Positions 9,483-17,091 of a stretch of 64,000 bases of DNA are shown here, in pieces (the first letter of the stretch is position 1; each line of letters opens with the position of its first letter). This stretch comes from Acinetobacter rongchengensis (GTDB lineage Bacteria > Pseudomonadota > Gammaproteobacteria > Pseudomonadales > Moraxellaceae), in NCBI RefSeq assembly GCF_003611475.1, contig NZ_RAXT01000001.1, positions 1 to 64,000 of the forward strand, given 5' to 3'. The notes below the pieces were generated by a model that saw only the letters and a list, made by a program, of their open reading frames with translations, was not told where the DNA came from and ran no database searches. A program made the translations under genes and the position numbers.

Positions 9483-9518
9483 AACTGTCTTAGATATTAT
9501 CTCTATACTAAGACAGTT
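9483..9518. other. Perfect stem-loop between acyl-CoA dehydrogenase and phosphotransferase genes
   Basis: AACTGTCTTAG at 9483-9493 is the exact reverse complement of CTAAGACAGTT at 9508-9518, with a 14-base loop. A short T run follows on the plus strand only (ATTTTT), so as a terminator it would not serve the minus-strand operon well. It could be an attenuating or processing hairpin inside the operon, or a protein-binding dyad. Confidence 0.55.
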
Positions 9519-9538
9519 ATTTTTCAATACTTAAACTG

Positions 9539-10777
9539 TTACTTTTTACGTGAATCATATCCACGTTTTTTCAATTCTAATTTAGCAATCATGCCTTTAT
9601 GTACTTCATCAGGACCATCAGCTAAGCGTAAAGCACGTGCTTGAGCAAAAAATCCTGTTAATGGTGTATCCCTAGATACGCCCTCGCCGCCGTGAATTTG
9701 TATCGCCATATCGACCACCTTTTCTAAGACAGATGGTGCAACAACTTTAATTGCAGAAATTTCAGTCAGTGCCGCCATATTGCCTTGAGTATCCATCTTA
9801 TAAGCTGCGTATAAAGTGAGTAATCTTGCTTGATCAATGGCAACCCGTGCTTCTGCCACACGTTCTAAATTTCCACCGAGTTTTAATATTTCTTTGCCAA
9901 AAGCTGTTCGGCTCATCCCGCGATCAATCATTAATTCCAAAGATTTTTCAGCAGCACCAATACAACGCATACAATGGTGAATACGACCAGGACCTAAACG
10001 ACCTTGTGCAATTTCAAAACCTTGTCCTGCACCACCAATAAAGTTGTTTATAGGCACACGAACATCATTAAAACTGACCTCACCATGACCATGAGGAGCA
10101 TCATAATCACCAAAGACTGGAAGCATACGCTCGATTTTAACCCCTTGTGTATCTACAGGGACGAGTACCATTGAATGTTGATGATGACGATCTTTGGTTG
10201 CATCGGGTGTATGTGCCATAAAAATAATAATTTTGGCATTTGGATCGCCTAAACCTGAAGACCACCATTTACGACCATTTAAAACAATTTCATCACCTTC
10301 AATGACCGCAGTGGCTTGCATATTGGTCGCATCGGAAGATGCAACAGCAGGCTCAGTCATACAGAAAACAGAACGGATTTTTCCTTCAAGTAAGGGTTTA
10401 AGCCATTGTTCTTTTTGAGTTTCTGTTCCATAGCGCCATAAGACTTCCATATTGCCACTGTCAGGTGCATTACAATTGAATACTGTTGGCGCAATTAAAC
10501 TACGACCTGAAAGTTCTGCAATATGTGCATATTCCTGTACAGATAAACCTGCACCTAATACTGGATCTGGTAGGAACATATTCCAAAGCCCTGCCGCTTT
10601 TGCCTTGTTTTTTAATATTTCCAACTGTGCAGGCCATTGCCACTGCGTCCAATCACCACCTTGATTGAGATGATGAACTTCATTCCAAAACGCCGTTTCT
10701 ACAGGTTCAATTTCGTTTTTTATAAATGTTTTGCTACGTTCAATAAAATCTTGTGCACGTGCTGACAGTTCAAACAT
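9539..10777 (-). CDS. Acyl-CoA dehydrogenase (ACAD10/11-like)
   Basis: 412 aa flavoprotein of the acyl-CoA dehydrogenase family. Conserved segments include FCMTEPAVASSDATNMQ (flavin/substrate region), GRKWWSSGLGDP, the flavin loop LGPGRIHHCMR, and QIHGGEGVSRDTPL near the C-terminus. Length and motifs are typical of the ACAD10/ACAD11 branch, which pairs with an APH-type kinase as found here. It oxidises an acyl-CoA or handles a phosphorylated 4-hydroxyacyl-CoA. The ATG at 10777 sits eight bases after AAGGA; an in-frame ATG at 10783 lies too close to that site. A LysR gene is divergently placed and may control it. Confidence 0.87.
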   Translation of the reverse strand: MFELSARAQDFIERSKTFIKNEIEPVETAFWNEVHHLNQGGDWTQWQWPAQLEILKNKAKAAGLWNMFLPDPVLGAGLSVQEYAHIAELSGRSLIAPTVFNCNAPDSGNMEVLWRYGTETQKEQWLKPLLEGKIRSVFCMTEPAVASSDATNMQATAVIEGDEIVLNGRKWWSSGLGDPNAKIIIFMAHTPDATKDRHHQHSMVLVPVDTQGVKIERMLPVFGDYDAPHGHGEVSFNDVRVPINNFIGGAGQGFEIAQGRLGPGRIHHCMRCIGAAEKSLELMIDRGMSRTAFGKEILKLGGNLERVAEARVAIDQARLLTLYAAYKMDTQGNMAALTEISAIKVVAPSVLEKVVDMAIQIHGGEGVSRDTPLTGFFAQARALRLADGPDEVHKGMIAKLELKKRGYDSRKK

Positions 10778-10907
10778 GGTCATCTTCCTTTTAGTGCTGT
10801 ACATAGATTTTTATCATGCTAAAAATCAATACATTTGTTTATCACGCTTTACAACACATTAACTGAAAAACTATTATGAACAAAATGGTTTAATTCAATA
10901 GCTAACT

Positions 10908-11825
10908 ATGAATATAATTCATCATAAAACCAATATCGATGTGGCACTTTTTAACCATATTGATATTAATTTATACCCGCTTTTTATTGCGATTTATGAG
11001 CAGAAAAATATTTCTAAAGCCGCTCAAATACTTTGTATAAGCCAATCGGCAGCAAGTCATGCTTTACAACGTTTAAGACAACATTTGCAAGATGATTTAT
11101 TTGTACGTGCAGGTTCAAAAATGTTGCCCACGCCTTTTGCCGAACAAATTTATCAACCGATTAAAAGTGCTTTATTTTCAATCCAAAACATTTCAAAACA
11201 GAAGCAGAAATTTGATCCGAGTCTGATTCAGACATTGAAAATTGCAGTCCATGATGAAATTGAACCCATTATTTTTCCTCAGTTGATTCGTCATTTTCAA
11301 AATTTAAAACTCGATATTCAATTTCTAAGCTCCAAGCTTGATCGTAAAAATGTAGTCGCTGATTTAGCTTCGCAACAAGTCGATTTTATTATTGATTTGG
11401 AACAAAATTATGGTGATAAAGTTCAATATCAAAGTCTTGTTGAAGACCATTTCGTGGTATGTACTCAGCAAAATAAAATGAATAGTGAGCTATATTTTTC
11501 TGCTTCTCATATCGGTGTTTCTTCAAGACGCACAGGTATGTTACTTGAAGACATTCATCTGAACCGTAAACAATTTAGTCGCCAGATTTTTTTAAGATGC
11601 CAACATTATTCAACAGCATTACAAGTTTTAGCCCAATATGGTGATGCCATGCTCACCATCCCTAAGCAGATCTTGCAACATATGAAGATTGATAAAAATG
11701 TACAGATCTATGAACATCCTATTGAATTACCAAGTTTAAATATGGGGATTTATTGGCATAAGGATTTACAAGATAATTCTCGAAATGAGTTTTTAAGATT
11801 AGAAATTATAAAAATCTTTACTTAG
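10908..11825 (+). CDS. LysR-family transcriptional regulator
   Basis: 305 aa. The N-terminal winged helix-turn-helix (NLYPLFIAIYEQKNISKAAQILCISQSAASHALQRLRQHLQDDLFVRAG) is the LysR signature, and the rest is the periplasmic-binding-like effector domain. It is divergent from the acyl-CoA dehydrogenase operon with 130 bases between the starts, the usual arrangement for a LysR protein and its target. The TAG stop lies inside one copy of the CTTAGGCTATTTT motif. The effector is unknown. Confidence 0.85.
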   Translation: MNIIHHKTNIDVALFNHIDINLYPLFIAIYEQKNISKAAQILCISQSAASHALQRLRQHLQDDLFVRAGSKMLPTPFAEQIYQPIKSALFSIQNISKQKQKFDPSLIQTLKIAVHDEIEPIIFPQLIRHFQNLKLDIQFLSSKLDRKNVVADLASQQVDFIIDLEQNYGDKVQYQSLVEDHFVVCTQQNKMNSELYFSASHIGVSSRRTGMLLEDIHLNRKQFSRQIFLRCQHYSTALQVLAQYGDAMLTIPKQILQHMKIDKNVQIYEHPIELPSLNMGIYWHKDLQDNSRNEFLRLEIIKIFT

Positions 11826-11833
11826 GCTATTTT
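11821..11833 (+). repeat. CTTAGGCTATTTT motif copy at the lysR stop
   Basis: Includes the TAG stop codon of the LysR gene. Identical over 13 bases to the copies at 17012 and 26206. Confidence 0.6.
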
Positions 11834-12140
11834 ATCGTGTTTTTAAAATTTTGCTTGAGAATTTGTCTATAAATTTCCCATGTTTAAAGCGCCATTGTAA
11901 TTGGTATGCAGAAACGAAACTGCCAATAAAGACTGGAGATTTATCAATTGGAGATTTCACTTTAAAATAATTTTTTGCAACTGACCAATCATAGCTTGAA
12001 ATATCCAAAGGATATTCCATAATCACGCCCGATAAAGCGTTTTCATAAACCCATGTTTGCGCTAATTTGTAGGATGAAAATACAGCCGAAGTATATGTCG
12101 CATTCTCAGCTTGAAATAAAAATACAGAAGTTCTTTTCAT
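11832..12140 (-). CDS. Small DUF7710-like protein
   Basis: 102 aa. The pattern VFSSYKLAQTWVYENALSGVIMEYPLDISSYDW followed by SPVFIGSFVSAYQ resembles the DUF7710 domain, a small family of unknown function often seen in toxin-immunity neighbourhoods. There is no signal peptide. It converges with the LysR gene with only six bases between stops. The family assignment is from memory of the motif pattern and should be taken as moderate. Confidence 0.6.
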   Translation of the reverse strand: MKRTSVFLFQAENATYTSAVFSSYKLAQTWVYENALSGVIMEYPLDISSYDWSVAKNYFKVKSPIDKSPVFIGSFVSAYQLQWRFKHGKFIDKFSSKILKTR

Positions 12141-12427
12141 CGTTCTACTCCTGATTTATCATATTGTTTAATAAGATTTTTTGCCTAAAATCTAAAATTA
12201 AATCAGTCACTACAATTATGTATATTTCTCTTTTTTAAACATAATTTTATGTATTTGAAATACATTCATTATTATTTTAGCTACATTTGATATTTGCATT
12301 GTTTTTATTTAGTAAATATGAGCACATTGACACTTAGCTATATATTTATAAATGATATCTGCCCTTCTATAATTTTAAATATCAAATGACCAATTTCTAT
12401 GCATATGAATAATATTATGATTTAAAA
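12141..12427. other. AT-rich spacer
   Basis: Very AT-rich interval between the DUF7710-like gene and the paralogue pair. No frame with a plausible ribosome site and no strong hairpin were seen. Confidence 0.6.
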
Positions 12428-13474
12428 TTACTCTAAATTCACCCAACCTTTGACTTGTGATGACTTTTCTTCTTTCCACGTTCGTTTAGAAAATAAATCT
12501 CCAAAGCTAATATCTAAATTCCAATTACTTAAAATGATTGCTGCATTATGATCTAAATGTATATAGCCTTCTTTCGTTCTGTTGGTATCAACATCACCAT
12601 TATTTAACTTTACTTTTATCTCTTTGTATGGAATTAAAAATCTGATTACTCTTTCTGAATTAGAACTAATCTTTAATGAATCACCACTTAACTCTTCTTG
12701 ATTTAAGTCTTCTTTAATTAAGTATTTAGGAAGCAATGTAAAATGCATCCAACAGCCTTCACCTTTATATAATCCACCAATATTAAGTTCGTACCATTTT
12801 TTTTCATATTTTTCATAAAATTCATCTTTTAGAATATCTTGCCACTCTTTAGGGTTGGATAGTGTGACATCAAAAGGTCCTACATTTTTTAAGGTTAAAA
12901 CCACTAATAACCCATAATCTTTAGGGATAATATTTGTTATTCCATAAAAGTCTGCAAATTTTACTTTATCTTTTGAGTATCCAATATCAACTAAATCAAA
13001 AAAATATTGGCTAATCGCTTGGCTGTTTTTTTCTTTTAAGTTGTGTGATTTATTAGAGCTTTCTGTTTTTGCATGATCATCAACTTCAAAATCTTTAAGT
13101 AAATTTTGTTTTGTGAGCTCCGAATGATTTACATCTAATTTGTACCAAAAATCGCCATTAGGGTTATTTGTAATTAAAATTTTTTCAATATGAGGTAGCC
13201 TTAATAATCTATTAATTTCAAGCATTCTATTTTTCATTTCAATTGATAAAGGTGTTTTAAATACGCCAAAATCATCATTACTCACCTTGCCATTTATTTC
13301 AGCAGTAATAACATCATTATCAGTGGAAATTGCGATTGGAAAACGCGCCGTAGACATTGGAGGAGTATATATTCTTACGATTGGTACATATATATGTTTA
13401 ATTTGAAAATCATCTGCATAACTCGTTATTGTTATTCCAAAAAATAAAAAGAAACTCAATAGTTTTTTATGCAT
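12428..13474 (-). CDS. Exported protein of unknown function, paralogue B of a tandem pair
   Basis: 348 aa with a clear signal peptide (MHKKLLSFFLFFGITITSYA, cleavage probably after SYA). It shares blocks with its upstream neighbour throughout: DFQIKHIY, KFADFYGITNI, LKNVGPFDV, NPKEW, RVIRFLIPY and a C-terminal GWVNLE. No enzyme motif is visible. The start at 13474 is the ATG giving a normal signal peptide. Position downstream of a zincin metallopeptidase gene, duplication and a predicted periplasmic location together resemble immunity proteins for a periplasm-acting effector. This function is inferred from context only. Confidence 0.72.
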   Translation of the reverse strand: MHKKLLSFFLFFGITITSYADDFQIKHIYVPIVRIYTPPMSTARFPIAISTDNDVITAEINGKVSNDDFGVFKTPLSIEMKNRMLEINRLLRLPHIEKILITNNPNGDFWYKLDVNHSELTKQNLLKDFEVDDHAKTESSNKSHNLKEKNSQAISQYFFDLVDIGYSKDKVKFADFYGITNIIPKDYGLLVVLTLKNVGPFDVTLSNPKEWQDILKDEFYEKYEKKWYELNIGGLYKGEGCWMHFTLLPKYLIKEDLNQEELSGDSLKISSNSERVIRFLIPYKEIKVKLNNGDVDTNRTKEGYIHLDHNAAIILSNWNLDISFGDLFSKRTWKEEKSSQVKGWVNLE

Positions 13475-13538
13475 AGGACTCAACCTTTATATAAGTTCTA
13501 ATGATTTTATATAATTCATTAATATTACTTTTTTATAA

Positions 13539-14612
13539 CTACTCTAAATTCACCCAACCTCTAACTAAAGAAGTTTTTTCTACTTTCCATGTTCGATCTG
13601 AAAATACACCACCAAAATTAATATCAAAGTTCCAATTACTATCGAGTACACCTGCTTGATAGTCTAATAAAACATAACCTTGTTTCGTTCTATTTCCATC
13701 AATTTCACCAGTATTTGAACGAAATTTAATATCCTGATAAGGTATTAAAAAACGTAATACTCTTATTGAATTAGATTTGATAACAAAATCGCCATGTAAC
13801 ACTTTTTCAGATTGAATTTCATCTTTAATCAAATACTTACTCTCTAAACCAAATCGAGTCGTCCAAGATATATCTTTATACAACCCGCCAAAAACGATTT
13901 CATACCAAGTATGATCTGTATTTACGTCCTCTCCAACTTTGGGAATTTCACCCCACTCTTTAGGATTGGTTATAGTGACATCAAAAGGTCCTACATTTTT
14001 TAAAGCTAAAATAACTTCTAAACCATTACTTTTAGGAAAAATATTAGTTGTTCCGTAAAAGTCTGCAAATTTCACTTTGTTTTTTGAAATACCATACAGA
14101 ACTAAATCCATAATAAAATCATTAACTTTAATGGTATGCTGTGCTTTATTTCGTTCTTGCTGTGTATTAAAATTATTTATATTTTCATTCCTTTGTAGCC
14201 CTTGAATAAATTGACTTTTCATTATTTCAGGTTGATCAACATTCAATTGATACGAAAAACCTCTTTCTGGATTATTTGTAATTAAGTTCTTCTCAATATA
14301 AGGCATTCTCAATAGCTTATTTACATCAAGCATTTTTTGTTTCATTTCAGTATTCAATGGAACTTTAAATATTCCAAACTCATTACTTTGAATTTCAAAT
14401 ATACCTGATAGGTTGTCAGTGATTACATCATTATTGCTAGAAATCACTATAGAAGAAGAAGAACTTGATATATGATGACTTAAAATATAAGTATTAATAG
14501 TATATATATGTTTAATTTGAAAATTATCTGCATAATTCATTGTTGTTATTCCAAAAAATAAAAAAGAAATGAGTATTTTTTTTATTAAGTACTTAATTTT
14601 TTGATTTCCCAT
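13539..14612 (-). CDS. Exported protein of unknown function, paralogue A of a tandem pair
   Basis: 357 aa with a signal peptide (KKILISFLFFGITTMNYA). It is a clear paralogue of the next gene downstream, with the same block order from NFQIKHIY to RGWVNLE. The ATG at 14612 lies inside the end of the metallopeptidase gene (28-base overlap) and has AGGTG five bases before it, so translation is probably coupled to the peptidase. It has a somewhat longer N-terminus than its paralogue. The function is unknown. The arrangement suggests an immunity or partner protein for the peptidase. Confidence 0.72.
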   Translation of the reverse strand: MGNQKIKYLIKKILISFLFFGITTMNYADNFQIKHIYTINTYILSHHISSSSSSIVISSNNDVITDNLSGIFEIQSNEFGIFKVPLNTEMKQKMLDVNKLLRMPYIEKNLITNNPERGFSYQLNVDQPEIMKSQFIQGLQRNENINNFNTQQERNKAQHTIKVNDFIMDLVLYGISKNKVKFADFYGTTNIFPKSNGLEVILALKNVGPFDVTITNPKEWGEIPKVGEDVNTDHTWYEIVFGGLYKDISWTTRFGLESKYLIKDEIQSEKVLHGDFVIKSNSIRVLRFLIPYQDIKFRSNTGEIDGNRTKQGYVLLDYQAGVLDSNWNFDINFGGVFSDRTWKVEKTSLVRGWVNLE

Positions 14613-15550
14613 CTCACACCTGTTTTATTTTCAAAATATTGTCTAAAGCGCTCATAATAATAGGGAGGAATGATCGGCATTTGTCCAGGTATGGCTGTAG
14701 ACATCAAATGACCATCGACTTTACGCTTCCAGTCATTTAAAGGTTCAGGCAAATGGATATCTACCGTTTGAGTATCAGCTTTAATATACATATTGTGTAC
14801 TGCACCACCACCTTCAAAATATTCATCAGGAAAACCAAATAAATGTGCAATTTCATGCAAGAAAATAGCTGTAGCCTCCCTTGCATACTCAACCTTTTCT
14901 TTAGGTTTTTCCCCAATTTTTGTCGGTACTCCATTTATGACTCGATAGATTGCTTGAGCTTCTCTTGTTTCGCCTTTTAGTTCCACTTCCCCCCAATTGC
15001 TCGCATCTGCACGAGTAGTAGAAGGAAATAAATTGATCACTTTTGCATAAGGATGTTGAGGCTCATTAGCATGTTGTACTAGCATAGATACTTTTAAAAT
15101 CACAGGAACAATACAGTTACAACCCGTTGTAACATTACAATCGCTTGGGCTTAAGTAATAACCTGCGTAATTGATTAATGCATTGATCTGTTTGTGCTTT
15201 TCTTGAATAAAATTTTGAGTTTCCTCTGTGACTTCTCGATCTAAGATTTTATATGGTTCTTTAGCTGATTTCTGATTCTCATATGGATATTCCTTTCCAT
15301 CATCTAAATTTTTAACAACTTTGGGTATAAGAATAATTCTACGAGAACAAACTAAAACATTGTTTTTAGAGTCAAATTCAATATCTATATTTTGAAACCC
15401 ATCAGAATAATTATAAAAAGGAACAACTTGCTTTTTACCATCTAATTCAATCATTTTTAATTGATTGAGGATTCCATCGTGTTGTTTTGGATCATATTCA
15501 ACTGCATCATAAGACCCATCTGCTTTGGTTTTATAATAGCTTCCCGACAA
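14585..15550 (-). CDS. Zincin metallopeptidase, possible secreted effector domain
   Basis: 321 aa from a TTG start. It carries HEIAHLFGFPDEY (about residues 232-244), an extended zinc motif HExxHxxGxxDE, and GHLMST near residue 280, which could be a Met-turn. There is no signal peptide, so if it is exported it needs a dedicated secretion system. Two tandem exported paralogues follow immediately, the first overlapping by 28 bases. The TTG has AAAGGG eight bases upstream. However, this frame stays open for about 110 bases further upstream, into the preceding gene, so the two may be halves of one frameshifted gene. The peptidase assignment is firm; the effector role is inference. Confidence 0.75.
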   Translation of the reverse strand: MSGSYYKTKADGSYDAVEYDPKQHDGILNQLKMIELDGKKQVVPFYNYSDGFQNIDIEFDSKNNVLVCSRRIILIPKVVKNLDDGKEYPYENQKSAKEPYKILDREVTEETQNFIQEKHKQINALINYAGYYLSPSDCNVTTGCNCIVPVILKVSMLVQHANEPQHPYAKVINLFPSTTRADASNWGEVELKGETREAQAIYRVINGVPTKIGEKPKEKVEYAREATAIFLHEIAHLFGFPDEYFEGGGAVHNMYIKADTQTVDIHLPEPLNDWKRKVDGHLMSTAIPGQMPIIPPYYYERFRQYFENKTGVRWEIKKLST

Positions 15551-15554
15551 ACTA

Positions 15555-15935
15555 TCAAACCCTTTGCCAATCTTTAAAAGCAGGAATTCTAGAACAGGTA
15601 TGTCCTTGTCGTTTGGAAAAATCAGGTAACTGAACAGTAGGTAACTTATTGACAGGTGGCGTATTTACATCCTCACCTTTTGAGTTTGGGTAAGGCTCAG
15701 CAGGTGATTTTTGATCATTATATTGAAGATAGTTTGAATCTACAGACAGTGTTTGTTGTTGATTTACTTTACTTTCTAATCGTTGATTTTCAGGAGCAGT
15801 ATTTTCACCAAAACGACTTTTTAAAGGACATAAGGGGTTGCCTGCATAAAAAGGCAAAATAGGAATTTTAAAATCAAGCTTCTCGCCTGATTTAAAAACA
15901 TGCTGACCTGCGTGAACAACAAAGCGACCTGACAT
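15555..15935 (-). CDS. Short protein upstream of the metallopeptidase, possibly its N-terminal part
   Basis: 126 aa starting MSGRFVVHAGQHVFKSGEKL, with a low-complexity, proline/asparagine-rich second half (SPAEPYPNSKGEDVNTPPVNKLP). It has no signal peptide and no recognised domain. Its TGA is only four bases before the TTG of the metallopeptidase, in a different frame. Either the two are separate coupled genes or a single-base change split one gene of roughly 450 codons. The N-terminal segment could act as a delivery or adaptor domain. I do not recognise it as a canonical PAAR repeat. Confidence 0.6.
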   Translation of the reverse strand: MSGRFVVHAGQHVFKSGEKLDFKIPILPFYAGNPLCPLKSRFGENTAPENQRLESKVNQQQTLSVDSNYLQYNDQKSPAEPYPNSKGEDVNTPPVNKLPTVQLPDFSKRQGHTCSRIPAFKDWQRV

Positions 15936-16011
15936 AATATAAGCTCTTTATTCTTTATCTATTATATGATTTAATAAATTTATAAATTATAACTAAACAA
16001 TAACACATCTT

Positions 16012-16707
16012 ATGACTTTACTTGTTGGATTGCAAATACAAGATTATATTTTCCTTGCCTCAGATCAGAGACTCACTGTTAAATGTGAAGCGTTCACTGG
16101 GCTGCCACCAGTGTTCTATATCGATGAATTTAAAAAATATAGGATATGGAATTATGGCGTAATGATTTCTTCAGGAAGCGTAATTTTTCTTGAATATTTT
16201 TACGGTTTGATCAAACGAAAAACCCATTACTCTGAAGATGCAATGCAAGATTTCAGTAAAATGGCGACAACTGCAAAGGAACTATGTTTAACTGGGCATG
16301 GAATTGGTTTTGATCAATCCACGGCGACTATTTTTCTAACTGCTCGCGTTAAAGGGAAATTTGAATTAATTCAACTCAATATAAGAGAAGATTGTTTCCA
16401 ATACTTCGTCATTGAACCAATGCATATCGCACTTTCAATGTTTGCAGGTGTCCCAGATGATCCAACATATCAAGTTGTAGCCGATGCATTACGTCCAATC
16501 AGTGCATTCAAAGATTACCGAGGGTTTTATGAATACCATTTGCAACTGATCGATTTATTTTTTAAAAGACAATATTCTTTTGATGAATCGATTACTTCAA
16601 AATTTGATCTCATTGTTCAGAATACCAGAAAAGGTACTGGGTCCATTGTAGAAATAAATGAAAACGAGCCAATGTTATTGAGTCGTTCGTATTTGTCGAA
16701 TCAATAA
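16012..16707 (+). CDS. Proteasome-beta/HslV-like protein (possible Ntn hydrolase)
   Basis: 231 aa. The start MTLLVGLQIQDYIFLASDQRLT closely follows the pattern of proteasome-type Ntn hydrolases (T-T-x-x-G-x, then ASDxR). After Met removal Thr2 would be the N-terminal nucleophile. Mid-protein GYGVMISSGS-like and later segments fit beta-strand-rich architecture, but I see no HslU partner nearby. It is divergent from the metallopeptidase gene, with 76 bases between starts. The fold is inferred from the N-terminal pattern, and activity is unproven. Confidence 0.6.
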   Translation: MTLLVGLQIQDYIFLASDQRLTVKCEAFTGLPPVFYIDEFKKYRIWNYGVMISSGSVIFLEYFYGLIKRKTHYSEDAMQDFSKMATTAKELCLTGHGIGFDQSTATIFLTARVKGKFELIQLNIREDCFQYFVIEPMHIALSMFAGVPDDPTYQVVADALRPISAFKDYRGFYEYHLQLIDLFFKRQYSFDESITSKFDLIVQNTRKGTGSIVEINENEPMLLSRSYLSNQ

Positions 16708-16734
16708 ACGTTGATAAGCAAATAAATCTAATCA

Positions 16735-16747
16735 CTTAGGCTATTTC
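16735..16747 (+). repeat. CTTAGGCTAYTTY motif copy
   Basis: CTTAGGCTATTTC, 28 bases after the stop of the Ntn-hydrolase-like gene. One of five copies in the window; see also 11821, 17012, 26206 and 41134. Confidence 0.6.
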
Positions 16748-16804
16748 ATATACCTATTTGAACTATTCCGTTATTTCCCCTCGATTTATAGCGTATCTAA
16801 GAAC

Positions 16805-16829
16805 AAAAAAAGAGGCCTATAAAGACCTC
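16805..16829 (-). terminator. Rho-independent terminator of the cytochrome bd operon
   Basis: On the minus strand GAGGTC-TTTATA-GGCCTC is followed by seven T residues. The stem has one G-T pair. It lies 24 bases after the stop of the small subunit gene. Confidence 0.85.
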
Positions 16830-16852
16830 ATTTCCGAGTAGAAAATGTTTAA

Positions 16853-16960
16853 TCAATAAGCCAACTGAATTAACATTCTAAAAAATCCAGCAATAATGGC
16901 CAAAGTAACAAAACCACCAATCCAAAGTAAAATAAACCACTGAGTTTGAGAAAGCTTCAT
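16853..16960 (-). CDS. DUF2474 / CydX-like small subunit of cytochrome bd oxidase
   Basis: 35 aa: one transmembrane helix (WFILLWIGGFVTLAIIAGFF) followed by RMLIQLAY. This matches the DUF2474 pattern of tiny proteins encoded after cydAB/cioAB genes, which act like CydX in stabilising the oxidase in the inner membrane. The ATG has an excellent ribosome site, GGAGGG, nine bases upstream. It is the third gene of the operon and is followed by the terminator. Easy to miss because of its size. Confidence 0.88.
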   Translation of the reverse strand: MKLSQTQWFILLWIGGFVTLAIIAGFFRMLIQLAY

Positions 16961-17006
16961 TGATTTATACCCTCCAAATTCAAAATTGAATAAATGAATA
17001 TTATTG

Positions 17007-17044
17007 AATGGCTTAGGCTATTTTGTTGTATAACCTAAGCCATT
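17007..17044. promoter_or_regulatory. Stem-loop between cydB and the DUF2474 gene, containing the CTTAGG motif
   Basis: AATGGCTTAGG (17007-17017) pairs exactly with CCTAAGCCATT (17034-17044) around a 16-base loop. There is no long T run, so it is more likely a processing or stability hairpin separating cydB from the small gene than a terminator. It overlaps a CTTAGGCTATTTT copy at 17012-17024. Confidence 0.6.
17012..17024 (+). repeat. CTTAGGCTATTTT motif copy inside the cyd hairpin
   Basis: Overlaps the left arm of the stem-loop at 17007-17044. Confidence 0.6.
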
Positions 17045-17091
17045 GTCATATAAAACTTTATATGCTTATAAGACTGCAACAAATCATCACA

